Part shown: positions 1 to 8,237 of the stretch, piece by piece
How the letters are laid out: every line of letters begins with the position of its first letter
Numbering within the stretch: position 1 is the stretch's first letter
Assembly: GCA_031459615.1 (NCBI GenBank)
Contig: JAVKIE010000006.1
Location: 62,001-126,000 of the forward strand
Source of the DNA: Calidihabitans tengchongensis
GTDB taxonomy: Bacteria > Sysuimicrobiota > Sysuimicrobiia > Sysuimicrobiales > Kaftiobacteriaceae
Length of the DNA stretch: 64,000 nucleotides
Direction of reading: 5' to 3'
Notes under the pieces: model-generated
Seen by the model: the letters and a program-made list of their open reading frames with translations, nothing else
Told to the model about the DNA's origin: nothing
The model's database searches: none
Translations under genes and position numbers: made by a program

Positions 1-1075
1 CCGGCGCCAGGCGCTGGCCCGCCAGGGGCCCCGCGGTGGCCGTTCCCAGCACAGTCCACGCGCTGCCCGTCTGGACATCGGTGATGCGGTCGCCGGTCAG
101 ACGGAAGGTCAGCGGCCGTCCCTGCAGGGTGCGCTCGAAGACTCCGGCCGTGCCCACGTCCCGCGAATCGGCGATGCTGCTGCGGTCCAGCGCCGAGGTG
201 ACGCCCCGGCTGTAGAGGACCACGATGGGCCTGCCGCCGACCACGTCGTTGACCACCGGTGTCTTCTCCAGCACGCTGAACGGGTAGGCGACGTCTTCTC
301 CGCCCAGCGATACGGTGACCACGCGCGCCATCGGCGGCAGGCGGTCGTCCCGGGGGCCGGTGTAGAGGAAAGGAGAGGAGGCGATGTCATCGTAGCCCAG
401 GTACGGGTTGACGCCGTACGACCGGGTATGGCCGGTCTGGCGGTTGAGGACCCGCCCCCGGGGGTGGGCCGTGCGGAACATCTCCCAGGAGACGATCATG
501 GAGGGCAGGAAGGTCAGCGTCTGCCCGGTGAGCTCCCCGACGATGGCCTCCCCGGTGGCCTGCTGCCACCAGGACTCGGTCTGGCGGTCATACATCACCA
601 GGTCCGAAAAGCGCAGCCTGCCGGTGGTCCCGAAATCCAGCACCCGCCCGGCCACGCGCCGGTCGAAGACGATGGACGTGTTGCACAGGGGGCAAAAGGT
701 GACCACCGCCGGCCGCCCGCCCACCACGTCGTTGACGATCTCGTGCCAGATGAGGATCTGCAAAGGGTAGGCCCGCACATCGCCGCCGTGCTGGAACAGG
801 ATGACCGGCTCCCGGGGCTTCAGCCACCGGTCGGCCTGGGCCACGGTGTCGAACTGGGGGCGGTCGATGGCGGGAATGCCGTCTTTGGGCGGTCCGCCCG
901 AGATGATCTCGCCCAGGGGCACGCTGTGCCTGGTGAAGTCCGTCTTCCACTCGGCGGTGTCAAACGGCACCCGTTCCCCCGACGGCGCGGTGCGGGCGAC
1001 GCGGCCCACCTGTACCCACGCCACCGACCCGGCCAGGACCGCCACCACGGCTCCCACACCGACGGCCACCCTCAT
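1..1075 (-). CDS. DUF3179 domain protein, 3' end beyond window
   Basis: The ATG start is preceded by GGGAGGGG, and the frame stays open to the left edge, giving 358 residues without a stop. Residues 1-25 form a single hydrophobic N-terminal segment (signal anchor or signal peptide). The body is a DUF3179 domain with the family hallmarks AYPLQILIWHEIVND, GGRPAVVTFCPLCNTS (Cys128 and Cys131) and a later repeat of the VVNDVVGGRPIVVLY type around residue 265. DUF3179 proteins are secreted or membrane-anchored and of unproven function; the conserved CPLC motif suggests metal or redox chemistry, but this is inference. It follows the small C2H2-like gene on the same strand and may share its transcript. 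Confidence 0.85.
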   Translation of the reverse strand, partial: MRVAVGVGAVVAVLAGSVAWVQVGRVARTAPSGERVPFDTAEWKTDFTRHSVPLGEIISGGPPKDGIPAIDRPQFDTVAQADRWLKPREPVILFQHGGDVRAYPLQILIWHEIVNDVVGGRPAVVTFCPLCNTSIVFDRRVAGRVLDFGTTGRLRFSDLVMYDRQTESWWQQATGEAIVGELTGQTLTFLPSMIVSWEMFRTAHPRGRVLNRQTGHTRSYGVNPYLGYDDIASSPFLYTGPRDDRLPPMARVVTVSLGGEDVAYPFSVLEKTPVVNDVVGGRPIVVLYSRGVTSALDRSSIADSRDVGTAGVFERTLQGRPLTFRLTGDRITDVQTGSAWTVLGTATAGPLAGQRLAP

Positions 1076-1150
1076 GCCCCTCCCTCCCGCCTCCCGACGC
1101 CGCGGGTGGGGGCCGTCGCACCCGGGGCGCCCGGCGACTTCCGGGACAGG

Positions 1151-1330
1151 TCAGGATGTCTTCGCTCCATGCGCGGTGCGGCGGTGCTCGTCCAGTCCCG
1201 ACCGGGTGTAAAACTCCAGACCGCAGCAGGTCCCGGCCACGGGCTTGTGGGCGCCGTGCACCGTGACCTCGTGGCGGGCCAGATCCTCCGCCGACGCAAA
1301 CGTCAATCCGCAACAGCTGAGCTCTGCCAT
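1151..1330 (-). CDS. 59-residue tandem C2H2-like mini zinc-finger protein
   Basis: This short ATG frame is preceded by an excellent ribosome binding site (GAGGAGGGG, 4 nt from the start). The protein is two copies of one unit: CCGLTFASAEDLARH-x4-H and CCGLEFYTRSGLDEH-x4-H. Each unit has a Cys pair, a Phe/Tyr and Leu core, and two His near its end, as in C2H2 fingers, except that the two cysteines are adjacent instead of separated by two to four residues. A zinc-binding two-finger protein is the natural reading. Nothing in the sequence says whether it binds nucleic acid or protein. It lies 75 bp upstream of the DUF3179 gene on the same strand. Confidence 0.7.
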   Translation of the reverse strand: MAELSCCGLTFASAEDLARHEVTVHGAHKPVAGTCCGLEFYTRSGLDEHRRTAHGAKTS

Positions 1331-1409
1331 AGACCCCTCCTCAAGCGGCGTCCTGTCTCGAGGGTACGGCCGGACCCGGCGGCGTGACTGTACGGGAGCC
1401 TACACCGTG

Positions 1410-1433
1410 CCCCCGGCCCCCGGGGGCCGGGGG
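1410..1433. terminator. GC-rich palindrome downstream of pgl
   Basis: A perfect 24-bp palindrome (CCCCCGGCCCCC / GGGGGCCGGGGG) lies in the 148-bp gap between the end of pgl and the small C2H2-like gene. It has no U-tract, so factor-independent termination is uncertain. Nothing else recognisable is in this gap. Confidence 0.4.
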
Positions 1434-1478
1434 GAGCCGTCCACAGACCCGGGTTCCGCGCGGGCCGCCGGGGGATGC

Positions 1479-2255
1479 TTATGCGGGCGGCGACGGCGTG
1501 CGGATCTCCGGCCCCAGAAACGTGGCGGCGGCCTCGTCCAGCCACCAGATCACCTCTCCGTGGACCGGCCGGACCGCCGCCGCGGGAGAGGTCGTCGGAT
1601 CCTGGGGCTCCACCAGCGCCCGGTGCACCGCCCCGGCCTTGCCCCTGCCGGCCACCAGGAAGGAGACGCTGGCCGCGTGGTTGATCACCGGCAGGGTGAC
1701 GGTCAGGCGCTGGGGCGGATCGGCCGGAACCCGCACCGCCACCACCCGCCGGTCGGTCACCCGCAGCGCCGCCGACGCCGGAAACAGCGAGGCGATGTGG
1801 CCGTCGGCGGCCAGCCCCAGCAGCAGCACGTCAAACCGGGGCCACGGCCCGGGAAAGCGGGACGCCAGAAGGGCATCGTAGATGCGCGCCGCCTCCTCCG
1901 GGTCGGCGACGTGGGTGGGCATCGGGTGGACGTTGTGCGGGGGGACAGGCACCAGGTCCAGCAGGGTCTCCCGCGCCATGCGGTAGTTGCTGCGAGGGTC
2001 GTCGGGAGGCACGTACCGCTCATCGCCCCAGAACAGATCCACCTGTCCCCAGGGGACGCGGTCCCGGAACTCGGTGGCCAGCAGACGGTACAGCGGGCGC
2101 GGCGTGGTGCCCCCCGACAGCGCCACCGCGCACCGTCCCTCCGACTCCACCGCCGCCCGCACCCGGTCCACCACGGCGCGGGCCGCTGCCCGGGCCAGGC
2201 TGTCCACGTCGGGGTAGACGTACACCACCGGCCGGACCGGCGCGGGAGTTCTCAC
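1479..2255 (-). CDS. pgl: 6-phosphogluconolactonase
   Basis: The 258-residue protein belongs to the glucosamine/galactosamine-6-phosphate isomerase superfamily and should hydrolyse 6-phosphogluconolactone in the oxidative pentose phosphate pathway. Diagnostic segments are ALSGGTTPRPLYRLL, VDLFWGDERYVPPDDPRSNYRMARE and LLGLAADGHIASLFP. The GTG start overlaps the gnd stop codon in a GTGA arrangement, so gnd and pgl are translationally coupled. Pgl makes the substrate that Gnd uses, which supports both calls. No zwf is present in the window. A longer open frame continues upstream over gnd but is only a high-GC shadow. Confidence 0.93.
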   Translation of the reverse strand: MRTPAPVRPVVYVYPDVDSLARAAARAVVDRVRAAVESEGRCAVALSGGTTPRPLYRLLATEFRDRVPWGQVDLFWGDERYVPPDDPRSNYRMARETLLDLVPVPPHNVHPMPTHVADPEEAARIYDALLASRFPGPWPRFDVLLLGLAADGHIASLFPASAALRVTDRRVVAVRVPADPPQRLTVTLPVINHAASVSFLVAGRGKAGAVHRALVEPQDPTTSPAAAVRPVHGEVIWWLDEAAATFLGPEIRTPSPPA

Positions 2256-3160
2256 GTCGCCCTGGTCACCTCGTGCCCGCCGAACTGCCGCCGCAGCACC
2301 GCCAGCAGCCGGTCGGCGTACGCGTAGGCATCCCGGGAGCGCAGGCGCTGGACCAGGGCCAGGGTGATGACCGGAGCGGGGCTCTCCAGGTCGATGGCCT
2401 CCTGAACGGTCCACCGCCCTTCGCCCGAGTCGGCCACCTGGGGAGCCACGTCGGCAAACTCCTGGTCTTCGGCCAGCGCGGCGGCCAGCAGGTCCAGCAG
2501 CCACGACCGCACCACGCTGCCGTGCCGCCAGATCTCGGCCACCTGGTGGAGGTCCAGGGCAAACTCCCGCTTGCGGCGCATCAGGGCGAACCCTTCGGCC
2601 AGCGCCTGCATCATGCCGTACTCGATGCCGTTGTGCACCATCTTGACGAAGTGGCCCGCGCCGTGGGGGCCGACGTGGCCCCACCCGCGGTCCGGCGACG
2701 GGGCCAGCGCCTCCAGCACGGGGCGCAGGCGGGCCACGGCCTCGGCAGTGCCGCCCACCATCAGGCAGTAGCCTTCGGTCCGCCCCCAGATGCCGCCGCT
2801 GGTGCCCACGTCCACGAACTCCAGCCCGCGGGAGGTGAGCCACTCGGCCCGCCGCAGGGTGTCGCGATAGTAGGAGTTGCCGCCGTCCACCACCACGTCG
2901 CCCCGGGCCAGCAGGGGGGCCAGCGCCTGAAGGGTGTCGTCCACCGTCGGGCCGGCCGGCAGCATCAGCCAGACCACCCGCGGTGCAGCCAGCCGCTCGG
3001 CCAGTTCGGCCAGGGACGCCGCCGCCTCGGCGCCCGCCTGCCGGGCCCGCTGCCGGGATGCCTCCGACCGGGCGTACCCCACCACCCGGTGACCCGCCCG
3101 CACCAGTCGCTCGGCCATGTTGGCGCCCATGCGTCCCAGACCGACCATCCCGAGATCCAT
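2252..3160 (-). CDS. gnd: 6-phosphogluconate dehydrogenase, decarboxylating (short form)
   Basis: At 302 residues this is the short YqeC/GndA-type enzyme, not the 470-residue classical form. The Rossmann motif GLGRMGANMAERL starts at residue 7. The substrate-site signature GTSGGIWG and the catalytic segment GAGHFVKMVHNGIEYGMMQ are intact. It converts 6-phosphogluconate to ribulose 5-phosphate with CO2 release. It is followed by pgl with a 4-nt overlap and preceded 63 bp upstream by a VKOR-like gene. Short-form enzymes are often NAD-preferring, but cofactor choice cannot be read here. Confidence 0.92.
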   Translation of the reverse strand: MDLGMVGLGRMGANMAERLVRAGHRVVGYARSEASRQRARQAGAEAAASLAELAERLAAPRVVWLMLPAGPTVDDTLQALAPLLARGDVVVDGGNSYYRDTLRRAEWLTSRGLEFVDVGTSGGIWGRTEGYCLMVGGTAEAVARLRPVLEALAPSPDRGWGHVGPHGAGHFVKMVHNGIEYGMMQALAEGFALMRRKREFALDLHQVAEIWRHGSVVRSWLLDLLAAALAEDQEFADVAPQVADSGEGRWTVQEAIDLESPAPVITLALVQRLRSRDAYAYADRLLAVLRRQFGGHEVTRAT

Positions 3161-3223
3161 CGCGCCTGCCCCCTCGATGCGTTCTCCGGCTGTCTGTCCC
3201 CCGGCGCGCCCGGCCGGGGCCCG

Positions 3224-3610
3224 TCAGACCAGCGCGCCGAAAATCGCCGCCGTCAGCGCCGCGGACGCCAGGCACCAGCTGCACACAGTCCGCAGCACCC
3301 ACAGTTGCAGGTAGGTCAGGTACACGTACAGGATCAGGGCCACGCCGGTGACCCCCAGGGCCAGGAGATGCGCGACGGGCCACCACGATTCCACCAGCGG
3401 GACGGCGGCCATCGTCAGGAAGTAGGCCACGCCCAGCGCCCCGTTGGGGATGCCCAGCAGCCGCCCGTAGCGGCTGCGGATCACCGCCGCGCACCCGGAG
3501 CCCAGGCACAGGACCGGGCCCGGGGTCACCTGCTTGTACCACACGTAGGCGCTGACGGCGGCTCCCGCCAGACCCAGGATCAGGACGGCCATCCTCCGGG
3601 GGTCCCGCAC
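3224..3610 (-). CDS. vitamin K epoxide reductase family membrane protein
   Basis: The 128-residue integral membrane protein has about four hydrophobic helices. The VKOR cysteines are present: Cys35 and Cys40 in the loop (CLGSGC) and the active-site pair Cys110-Ser-Trp-Cys113. The linker SRYGRLLGIPNGALGVAYF is typical of bacterial VKORs. Such proteins reoxidise a DsbA-like thioredoxin by passing electrons to quinone, promoting disulfide formation outside the membrane. No DsbA-like partner is adjacent. The GTG start at 3610 is used; an in-frame ATG at 3592 sits directly on a GGAGG and is less likely. Confidence 0.88.
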   Translation of the reverse strand: MRDPRRMAVLILGLAGAAVSAYVWYKQVTPGPVLCLGSGCAAVIRSRYGRLLGIPNGALGVAYFLTMAAVPLVESWWPVAHLLALGVTGVALILYVYLTYLQLWVLRTVCSWCLASAALTAAIFGALV

Positions 3611-3669
3611 ATCGCCGGAAAGCGGGTGAGGGTCCCCTCCCTCCGCACTCGCACTGTCCTGACAGGCTC

Positions 3670-4380
3670 CTAGCGTGTGTTCGCCGACAGCCTCCGCAGC
3701 CCCTCGGGATCGAGGACGACGATCCGGCGGCCCTCGGTAGCGATCAGGCCGGCGGCGCGCAGGCGGCTTAGGGTGGCCGTCACCGTCTCCCGGGTGGCGC
3801 CGATCATGCTGGCGATGTCCTGGTGCGTCAGGCGCAGGGCCAGCCGCAGCCGTCCGCCGTGGCGGTGGCCCGAGGCCTCGGCCAGGCGCAGCAGCAGGGC
3901 CGCCAGGCGGCCGGGCACGGTCCGGAAGACCAGATCGGCGATTTCCTCCTCGGCCACCCGCAACCGGTCGGCCAGCGTCCGCAGGACGTGCAGCATCAGC
4001 TCCGGGTGCCGGCGCAGCAGGGCCGCCATGTCGTCGCGGGACAGGGCGCAGAGAAGGGTGTGCTCGAAGGCTTCGGCGTGGACGGGTTCGGCCTCGCCGA
4101 CCAGCGCCAGTTCTCCGAAGATGTCTCCGGGCCCCAGCAGGGCCAGGATCTGCTCCCGCCCGTCGGGAGAATACCGGGAGATCTTTACCCGCCCTTCCTT
4201 GATGACGTACACCCGCTCCTGGGGCTCGTCGGGGTGGAGGATGACGCTGCCACGGCCGAACTCGCGCAGGGTGGCGCGCTCACCCAGCCGACGCAGCTCT
4301 GCCTCGTCCACCCCCGCGAACAGGTCCACCTGCCGCAGGTACCAGATCTTGTCCGGCCGCCGGGAAGCCGTCACCGCCAT
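3670..4380 (-). CDS. Crp/Fnr family transcriptional regulator
   Basis: This 236-residue regulator has an N-terminal cyclic-nucleotide-binding-type beta barrel (about residues 15-125), a dimerisation helix and a C-terminal winged helix. The recognition helix reads ATRETVTATLSRL; Arg197-Glu198 match the Arg-Glu pair with which E. coli Crp reads TGTGA half-sites. The phosphate-binding cassette (GELALVGEAEPVHAEAFE, residues 89-106) lacks the canonical Arg-Ser/Thr that holds cAMP, and there is no Fnr-like N-terminal cysteine cluster, so its effector is unknown. The start is ATG at 4380; upstream in-frame codons run into the divergent promoter region. It is transcribed away from the allantoate/ureidoglycine operon across a 122-bp gap. 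Confidence 0.9.
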   Translation of the reverse strand: MAVTASRRPDKIWYLRQVDLFAGVDEAELRRLGERATLREFGRGSVILHPDEPQERVYVIKEGRVKISRYSPDGREQILALLGPGDIFGELALVGEAEPVHAEAFEHTLLCALSRDDMAALLRRHPELMLHVLRTLADRLRVAEEEIADLVFRTVPGRLAALLLRLAEASGHRHGGRLRLALRLTHQDIASMIGATRETVTATLSRLRAAGLIATEGRRIVVLDPEGLRRLSANTR

Positions 4381-4470
4381 TGATTGTCCCCCACGGCAGA
4401 ACGACGCCGGCCTGGCCGCCGATTCCCGCCGACTCCGGCGGCGTCGGAAGGTTCCCGGGCCAGAGAGGAA

Positions 4471-4501
4471 ACCGGCCATCGCGGAACCGAACTGGCCATC
4501 G
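4471..4501. promoter_or_regulatory. direct repeat (ACYGGCCATCG twice) before the allantoate operon
   Basis: ACCGGCCATCG at 4471-4481 and ACTGGCCATCG at 4491-4501 are spaced exactly 20 bp, about two helical turns, directly before the start at 4503. The arrangement suggests an operator in the divergent region shared with the Crp/Fnr gene. No clear -35/-10 pair was seen here. Confidence 0.35.
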
Positions 4502-4502
4502 T

Positions 4503-5771
4503 ATGGCGCTTGCGAACCCGTCACTGCCGCGGGTGCGGTCCCGCCTGGAAGCTCTGGCCGAGATCGGCCGTGATCCCGCCGGCGGCCTCACCCGGTTGCC
4601 GTGCACGCCCGCCCACGCCGAGGCCGTGCGCCTGGCGGCGGGCATGATGCGCGAGGCGGGGCTGGACCCCGGCGTGGACGACTTCGGGAACCTGGTCGGG
4701 TGGCGGCCGGGGCGCACCGAGGCGGCGCTGCTGTGCGGGTCGCACCTGGACACGGTCCCCCAGGGAGGGATGTTCGACGGCGCCCTGGGCGTGGTCGCCG
4801 CCATCGAGTGCGCCCAGACCCTGCGCGACGCGGGCATCCAGCTGACCCACGGGCTGGCGGTGGTGGCATTTGCCGACGAGGAAGGCGTGGCCTTCGGCGT
4901 GGGGACCCTCAGTTCCCGGGCGCTGGTGGGCGAGATTTCCCGGGAGCGACTCCGGCTCCTGCGGGATGCGTCCGGGCGGCCCCTGGCCGACTGCCTGCGC
5001 GAGCGCGCCCACGGTCTGCCACTGGCGCGGGTCCCCGACCGGGTGGCCGCCTACCTGGAACTGCACATCGAGCAGGGCCCGGTGCTGGACGCGGCCGGAC
5101 AGACGGCGGCGGGCGTGACCGCCGTCGTCGGCATCGCGCGGACCTGGGTGACGTGGACCGGGAGCGCGCAGCACGCCGGCACCACCCCCATGGATCGGCG
5201 CGCCGACGCCCTGGTCGGTGCTGCCCGGCTGGCGCTGGACCTGCGGGAGATGGCCCGCCGGTCCCCCGGCCTCCTGGTCGCCACCGCCGGACGCCTGCAC
5301 GTCCACCCCGGCGCCGTCAACGTCGTCCCGGGGCGGGTGGAGATGACCGTGGAAGTGCGCAGTCCGGATGCCGGCCGCCTGCGCGACGCCTGCGGGTGGG
5401 CGGAGGCCCGCGCCCGGGAGATCGCCGCGTCCGAAGGCCTGCAGGTGCAGGTGGACCCCTGGGATGTATCCCCGCCCCAAATGCTGGACCCGGACGTGCG
5501 CGCGGCCGTCCGGAGGGCACTGGCGGCCTGCGGCCACCCCGAGCGGGAGCTGCCGAGCTGGGCCGGCCACGACGCCGCCGTGCTGGCCCGGCATGTTCCT
5601 GCGGGAATGATCTTCGTCCCCAGCGCCGGCGGGATCAGCCACTCGCCCCACGAGCACACGCCGTGGGAGGCCGTCGACGCCGGCGTCCGGGTCCTGCTGC
5701 ACGCGCTGCTGGCGCTGGACGCCGCCGGCGTGCCTCCCCGGACGCTCCCTCTGGCCTACGGTGCCCCGTGA
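4503..5771 (+). CDS. allC: allantoate amidohydrolase (Zn-dependent hydantoinase/carbamoylase family)
   Basis: This 422-residue M20-type hydrolase has the metal ligands of the family: His81 and Asp92 (SHLDTVPQGGMFDGALG), Glu126-Glu127 (ADEEGVAF), His188 (LELHIEQGP) and His380 or His383 (SHSPHE). The family includes allantoate amidohydrolase, ureidoglycolate amidohydrolase and N-carbamoyl amino acid hydrolases. The neighbours (allantoinase, ureidoglycine aminotransferase) favour allantoate as substrate, yielding ureidoglycine, CO2 and ammonia. ATG 4503 begins the conserved N-terminus; the frame is open further upstream but over the divergent promoter region. The next gene overlaps by 4 nt. Confidence 0.82.
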   Translation: MALANPSLPRVRSRLEALAEIGRDPAGGLTRLPCTPAHAEAVRLAAGMMREAGLDPGVDDFGNLVGWRPGRTEAALLCGSHLDTVPQGGMFDGALGVVAAIECAQTLRDAGIQLTHGLAVVAFADEEGVAFGVGTLSSRALVGEISRERLRLLRDASGRPLADCLRERAHGLPLARVPDRVAAYLELHIEQGPVLDAAGQTAAGVTAVVGIARTWVTWTGSAQHAGTTPMDRRADALVGAARLALDLREMARRSPGLLVATAGRLHVHPGAVNVVPGRVEMTVEVRSPDAGRLRDACGWAEARAREIAASEGLQVQVDPWDVSPPQMLDPDVRAAVRRALAACGHPERELPSWAGHDAAVLARHVPAGMIFVPSAGGISHSPHEHTPWEAVDAGVRVLLHALLALDAAGVPPRTLPLAYGAP

Positions 5772-7021
5772 GCGACCTCGCAGACCGCATCGCCGCCGCC
5801 AACGCCGACGCCCTGGACCGCCTGATGCGGGCCTCGCCGGCGCTGGTCGCCGTGCGACCGGCGGCAGAGGTCATCCCGGCATTGCGGGGTCGCCGGCTCC
5901 TCCACGCGGGCCCGCCGGTACCGCCTTCCCGGATGTGCGGGCCGATGCGGGGCGCGGCCGTGGGCGCCATCCTGCTGGACGGATGGGCAGACAGCGCCGA
6001 CGACGCCGCGGCCCTGCTGGACGGAGGGGGCGTGGAGGTGGCGTGCACCCACGATCACGGAGCGGTGGGCCCCATGGCCGGCATCATCTCGCCGTCCATG
6101 CCGGTCTGTGTCGTGCAGGATCAGGACGGCGGGCGCGCCTTCTGCCCGCTGAACGAGGGAGTGGGGACGGTCCTGCGCTTCGGCGCCTACGGGCCGGCGG
6201 TCCTGGAGCGCCTGACCTGGCTGCGGGACGTGTGCGCCCCCGCCCTGGACGCCGCCCTGCGCGAGACCGGAGGCCTGTCCCTGGTCCCCGTGATGGGGCG
6301 GGCGCTCACCATGGGAGACGAGATGCACCAGCGCAACGTGGCCGCCACCGCCCTGCTGGTCCGGGAACTGGCGCCCGCCCTGGCAGGTGTCGCCCCAGCG
6401 GCGGTGGCCCGGGAGGTCCTGCGCTTTCTGGCCGCCACCGACCAGTTCTTCCTCAACGTGGCCATGGCGGCGTGCAAGTGCCTCACGGCGCACATCGCCG
6501 ACATCCCCTACTGCACCCTGGTCACCGCCATGAGCCGCAACGGCGTGGACTTCGGCCTGCGGGTCAGCGGGCTGGGGGACCGGTGGTTCACCGCGCCGGC
6601 GCCACAGGCCCGGGGGCTGTACTTCCCCGGCTACGGCCCCGAAGACGCCAACCCGGACCTGGGGGACAGCGCCATCGTGGAAACGGTGGGCCTGGGAGGG
6701 TTCGCCATGGCCGCCGCTCCGGCCGTGGTGGGCTTCGTCGGCCTGCCGTCGGCCCGGGAGGCCGAGAGCATCACCCGGGCCATGGGGGAGATCACCGCGG
6801 GCCGCAGTCCCCACTGGCGCATCCCGGCGCTGGACTTCGAGGGCGTGCCCACCGGGATCGACATCCGCAAGGTGGTGGCGCTGCAGATCGCGCCGGTGAT
6901 CAACACCGGCATCGCCCACCGTCGCGCCGGCGTCGGACAGATCGGCGCGGGCGTGGTGCGGGCGCCCCTGGAGGCCTTCCAGCGGGCGCTGGAAGCGTTT
7001 GCCGTGCGCTACGGGGCCTGA
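5768..7021 (+). CDS. DUF1116 protein, AllG-like (predicted oxamate carbamoyltransferase subunit)
   Basis: The 417-residue protein matches DUF1116 (YlbE/AllG) along its length, for example PMRGAAVGAILLDGWA, THDHGAVGPMAGIISPSMP, VPVMGRALTMGDEMHQRN and IDIRKVVALQIAPVINTGIAH. In E. coli the YlbE protein acts with FdrA and YlbF (AllFGH) in oxamate carbamoyltransferase, the last step of anaerobic allantoin use; this is recalled from literature. GTG 5768 overlaps the allC stop as GTGA and pucG follows 10 bp later, so it sits between the enzymes that make ureidoglycine and oxalurate. FdrA and AllH partners are not in the window. The function here is inferred from family and context. Confidence 0.8.
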   Translation: MSDLADRIAAANADALDRLMRASPALVAVRPAAEVIPALRGRRLLHAGPPVPPSRMCGPMRGAAVGAILLDGWADSADDAAALLDGGGVEVACTHDHGAVGPMAGIISPSMPVCVVQDQDGGRAFCPLNEGVGTVLRFGAYGPAVLERLTWLRDVCAPALDAALRETGGLSLVPVMGRALTMGDEMHQRNVAATALLVRELAPALAGVAPAAVAREVLRFLAATDQFFLNVAMAACKCLTAHIADIPYCTLVTAMSRNGVDFGLRVSGLGDRWFTAPAPQARGLYFPGYGPEDANPDLGDSAIVETVGLGGFAMAAAPAVVGFVGLPSAREAESITRAMGEITAGRSPHWRIPALDFEGVPTGIDIRKVVALQIAPVINTGIAHRRAGVGQIGAGVVRAPLEAFQRALEAFAVRYGA

Positions 7022-7031
7022 CCCGGGAGGG

Positions 7032-8237
7032 ATGACCGTGAGCACCGTCGGCGACCTGACTCCACCCGACCGGCTGCTGTGCGGCACCGGGCCCACCAAC
7101 CCCGATCCCCGGGTCCTGCGGGCACTGGCCGCGCCGGTCCTCGGTCAGTTCGACCCGGCGTTCACCGCCATCATGGAAGAGGTCATGGCCCTGGCCCGGC
7201 AGGTCTTCCAGACGGCCAACCCGCGGACCTTCGCCGTCTCGGGCACCGGCCGGGCGGGCATGGAAGCCGCCATCGCCTCCCTGGTGGAGCCCGGCGACCC
7301 GGTCCTGGTGGCCGCCTGCGGGCGGTTCGGGGATCTGTTCGCCGACCTGGCCGCCCGCTACGGCGCGCGGGTCGAGCAGGTGACCGCCGAGTGGGGCCAG
7401 GTGATCGACCCGCAGCAGATCGACGATGCGTTGCGGGTCCGGCGAGCGAAGGTGGTGGCCGTCGTCCACGGCGAGACGTCCACCGGCGTGCTGCAGCCCC
7501 ACATGGACGCCATCGGCCGGATCTGCCGGCGGCACGACGCGCTGCTGGTGGTGGACGCGGTGGTCACGCTGGGCGGGGTGGAGGTGGACGTGGACGGCTG
7601 GCAGGCGGACGTGTGCACGTCGGGCACCCAGAAGTGCCTGGGGTGTCCGTCGGGGATGGCGCCGGTCACCTACAACGGCCGCGCCGAGGAGGTCCTCGCC
7701 CGGCGGCGGACGCCCATCATCAGCAACTACCTTGACCTGGCCCAGCTGCAGCGCTACTGGAGCCCGGAGCGCCTGAATCACCACACCCTGCCCACCGCCA
7801 TGACCTATGGACTGCGGGAGGCCCTGCGGCTGGTGGTGGAGGAGGGACTGCCGGCCCGATGGGCGCGCCACCGGCGCACAGGTGACGCGCTGAAGGCGGG
7901 TCTGGAAGCCATGGGCCTGCGCCTGTTCGGCGATCCCCGCCACCGGCTGCCGATGATCACCGCCGTGCACGTGCCCGATGGCGTACCCGATGAGGCGGCC
8001 CGCCTGCGTCTGCTGGAGGAGTTCGGGGTGGAGATCGCCACGTCGTTCGGACCCCTGCGGGGGCGTATCTGGCGCATCGGCACCATGGGCTACAACGCCC
8101 GGCCGACAACCGTCCTGACAGTCCTGTCGGCCCTGGAACACGTCCTGCGGGCGTTCGGGGTGCGGATCCCCCCCGCGGCGGGGGTGGAAGAAGCCCGTCG
8201 CCGGCTGGCCGGGGACTCTGCACAGCCCCCTCGGTGA
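7032..8237 (+). CDS. pucG: (S)-ureidoglycine-glyoxylate aminotransferase-like class V aminotransferase
   Basis: The 401-residue PLP enzyme of the alanine-glyoxylate aminotransferase class V group has its cofactor aspartate in LLVVDAVVTLGG (Asp175) and the Schiff-base lysine in CTSGTQKCLGCPSG (Lys201). The N-terminus LLCGTGPTNPDPRVL is typical of AGXT/PucG. In purine catabolism PucG transfers the amino group of ureidoglycine to glyoxylate, giving oxalurate and glycine. A GGGAGG ribosome binding site precedes ATG 7032. It is the last gene of the allC-DUF1116-pucG operon and ends in a cluster of GGGGACAGTCCCC palindromes. Alanine- or serine-glyoxylate aminotransferase activity is the alternative. 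Confidence 0.82.
   Translation: MTVSTVGDLTPPDRLLCGTGPTNPDPRVLRALAAPVLGQFDPAFTAIMEEVMALARQVFQTANPRTFAVSGTGRAGMEAAIASLVEPGDPVLVAACGRFGDLFADLAARYGARVEQVTAEWGQVIDPQQIDDALRVRRAKVVAVVHGETSTGVLQPHMDAIGRICRRHDALLVVDAVVTLGGVEVDVDGWQADVCTSGTQKCLGCPSGMAPVTYNGRAEEVLARRRTPIISNYLDLAQLQRYWSPERLNHHTLPTAMTYGLREALRLVVEEGLPARWARHRRTGDALKAGLEAMGLRLFGDPRHRLPMITAVHVPDGVPDEAARLRLLEEFGVEIATSFGPLRGRIWRIGTMGYNARPTTVLTVLSALEHVLRAFGVRIPPAAGVEEARRRLAGDSAQPPR

Noticed and set aside
3670..4380. Calling the Crp/Fnr protein a cAMP receptor or an oxygen-sensing Fnr.
   Set aside because: The phosphate-binding cassette lacks the Arg-Ser/Thr pair, and there is no N-terminal cysteine cluster. Only the family call is justified.
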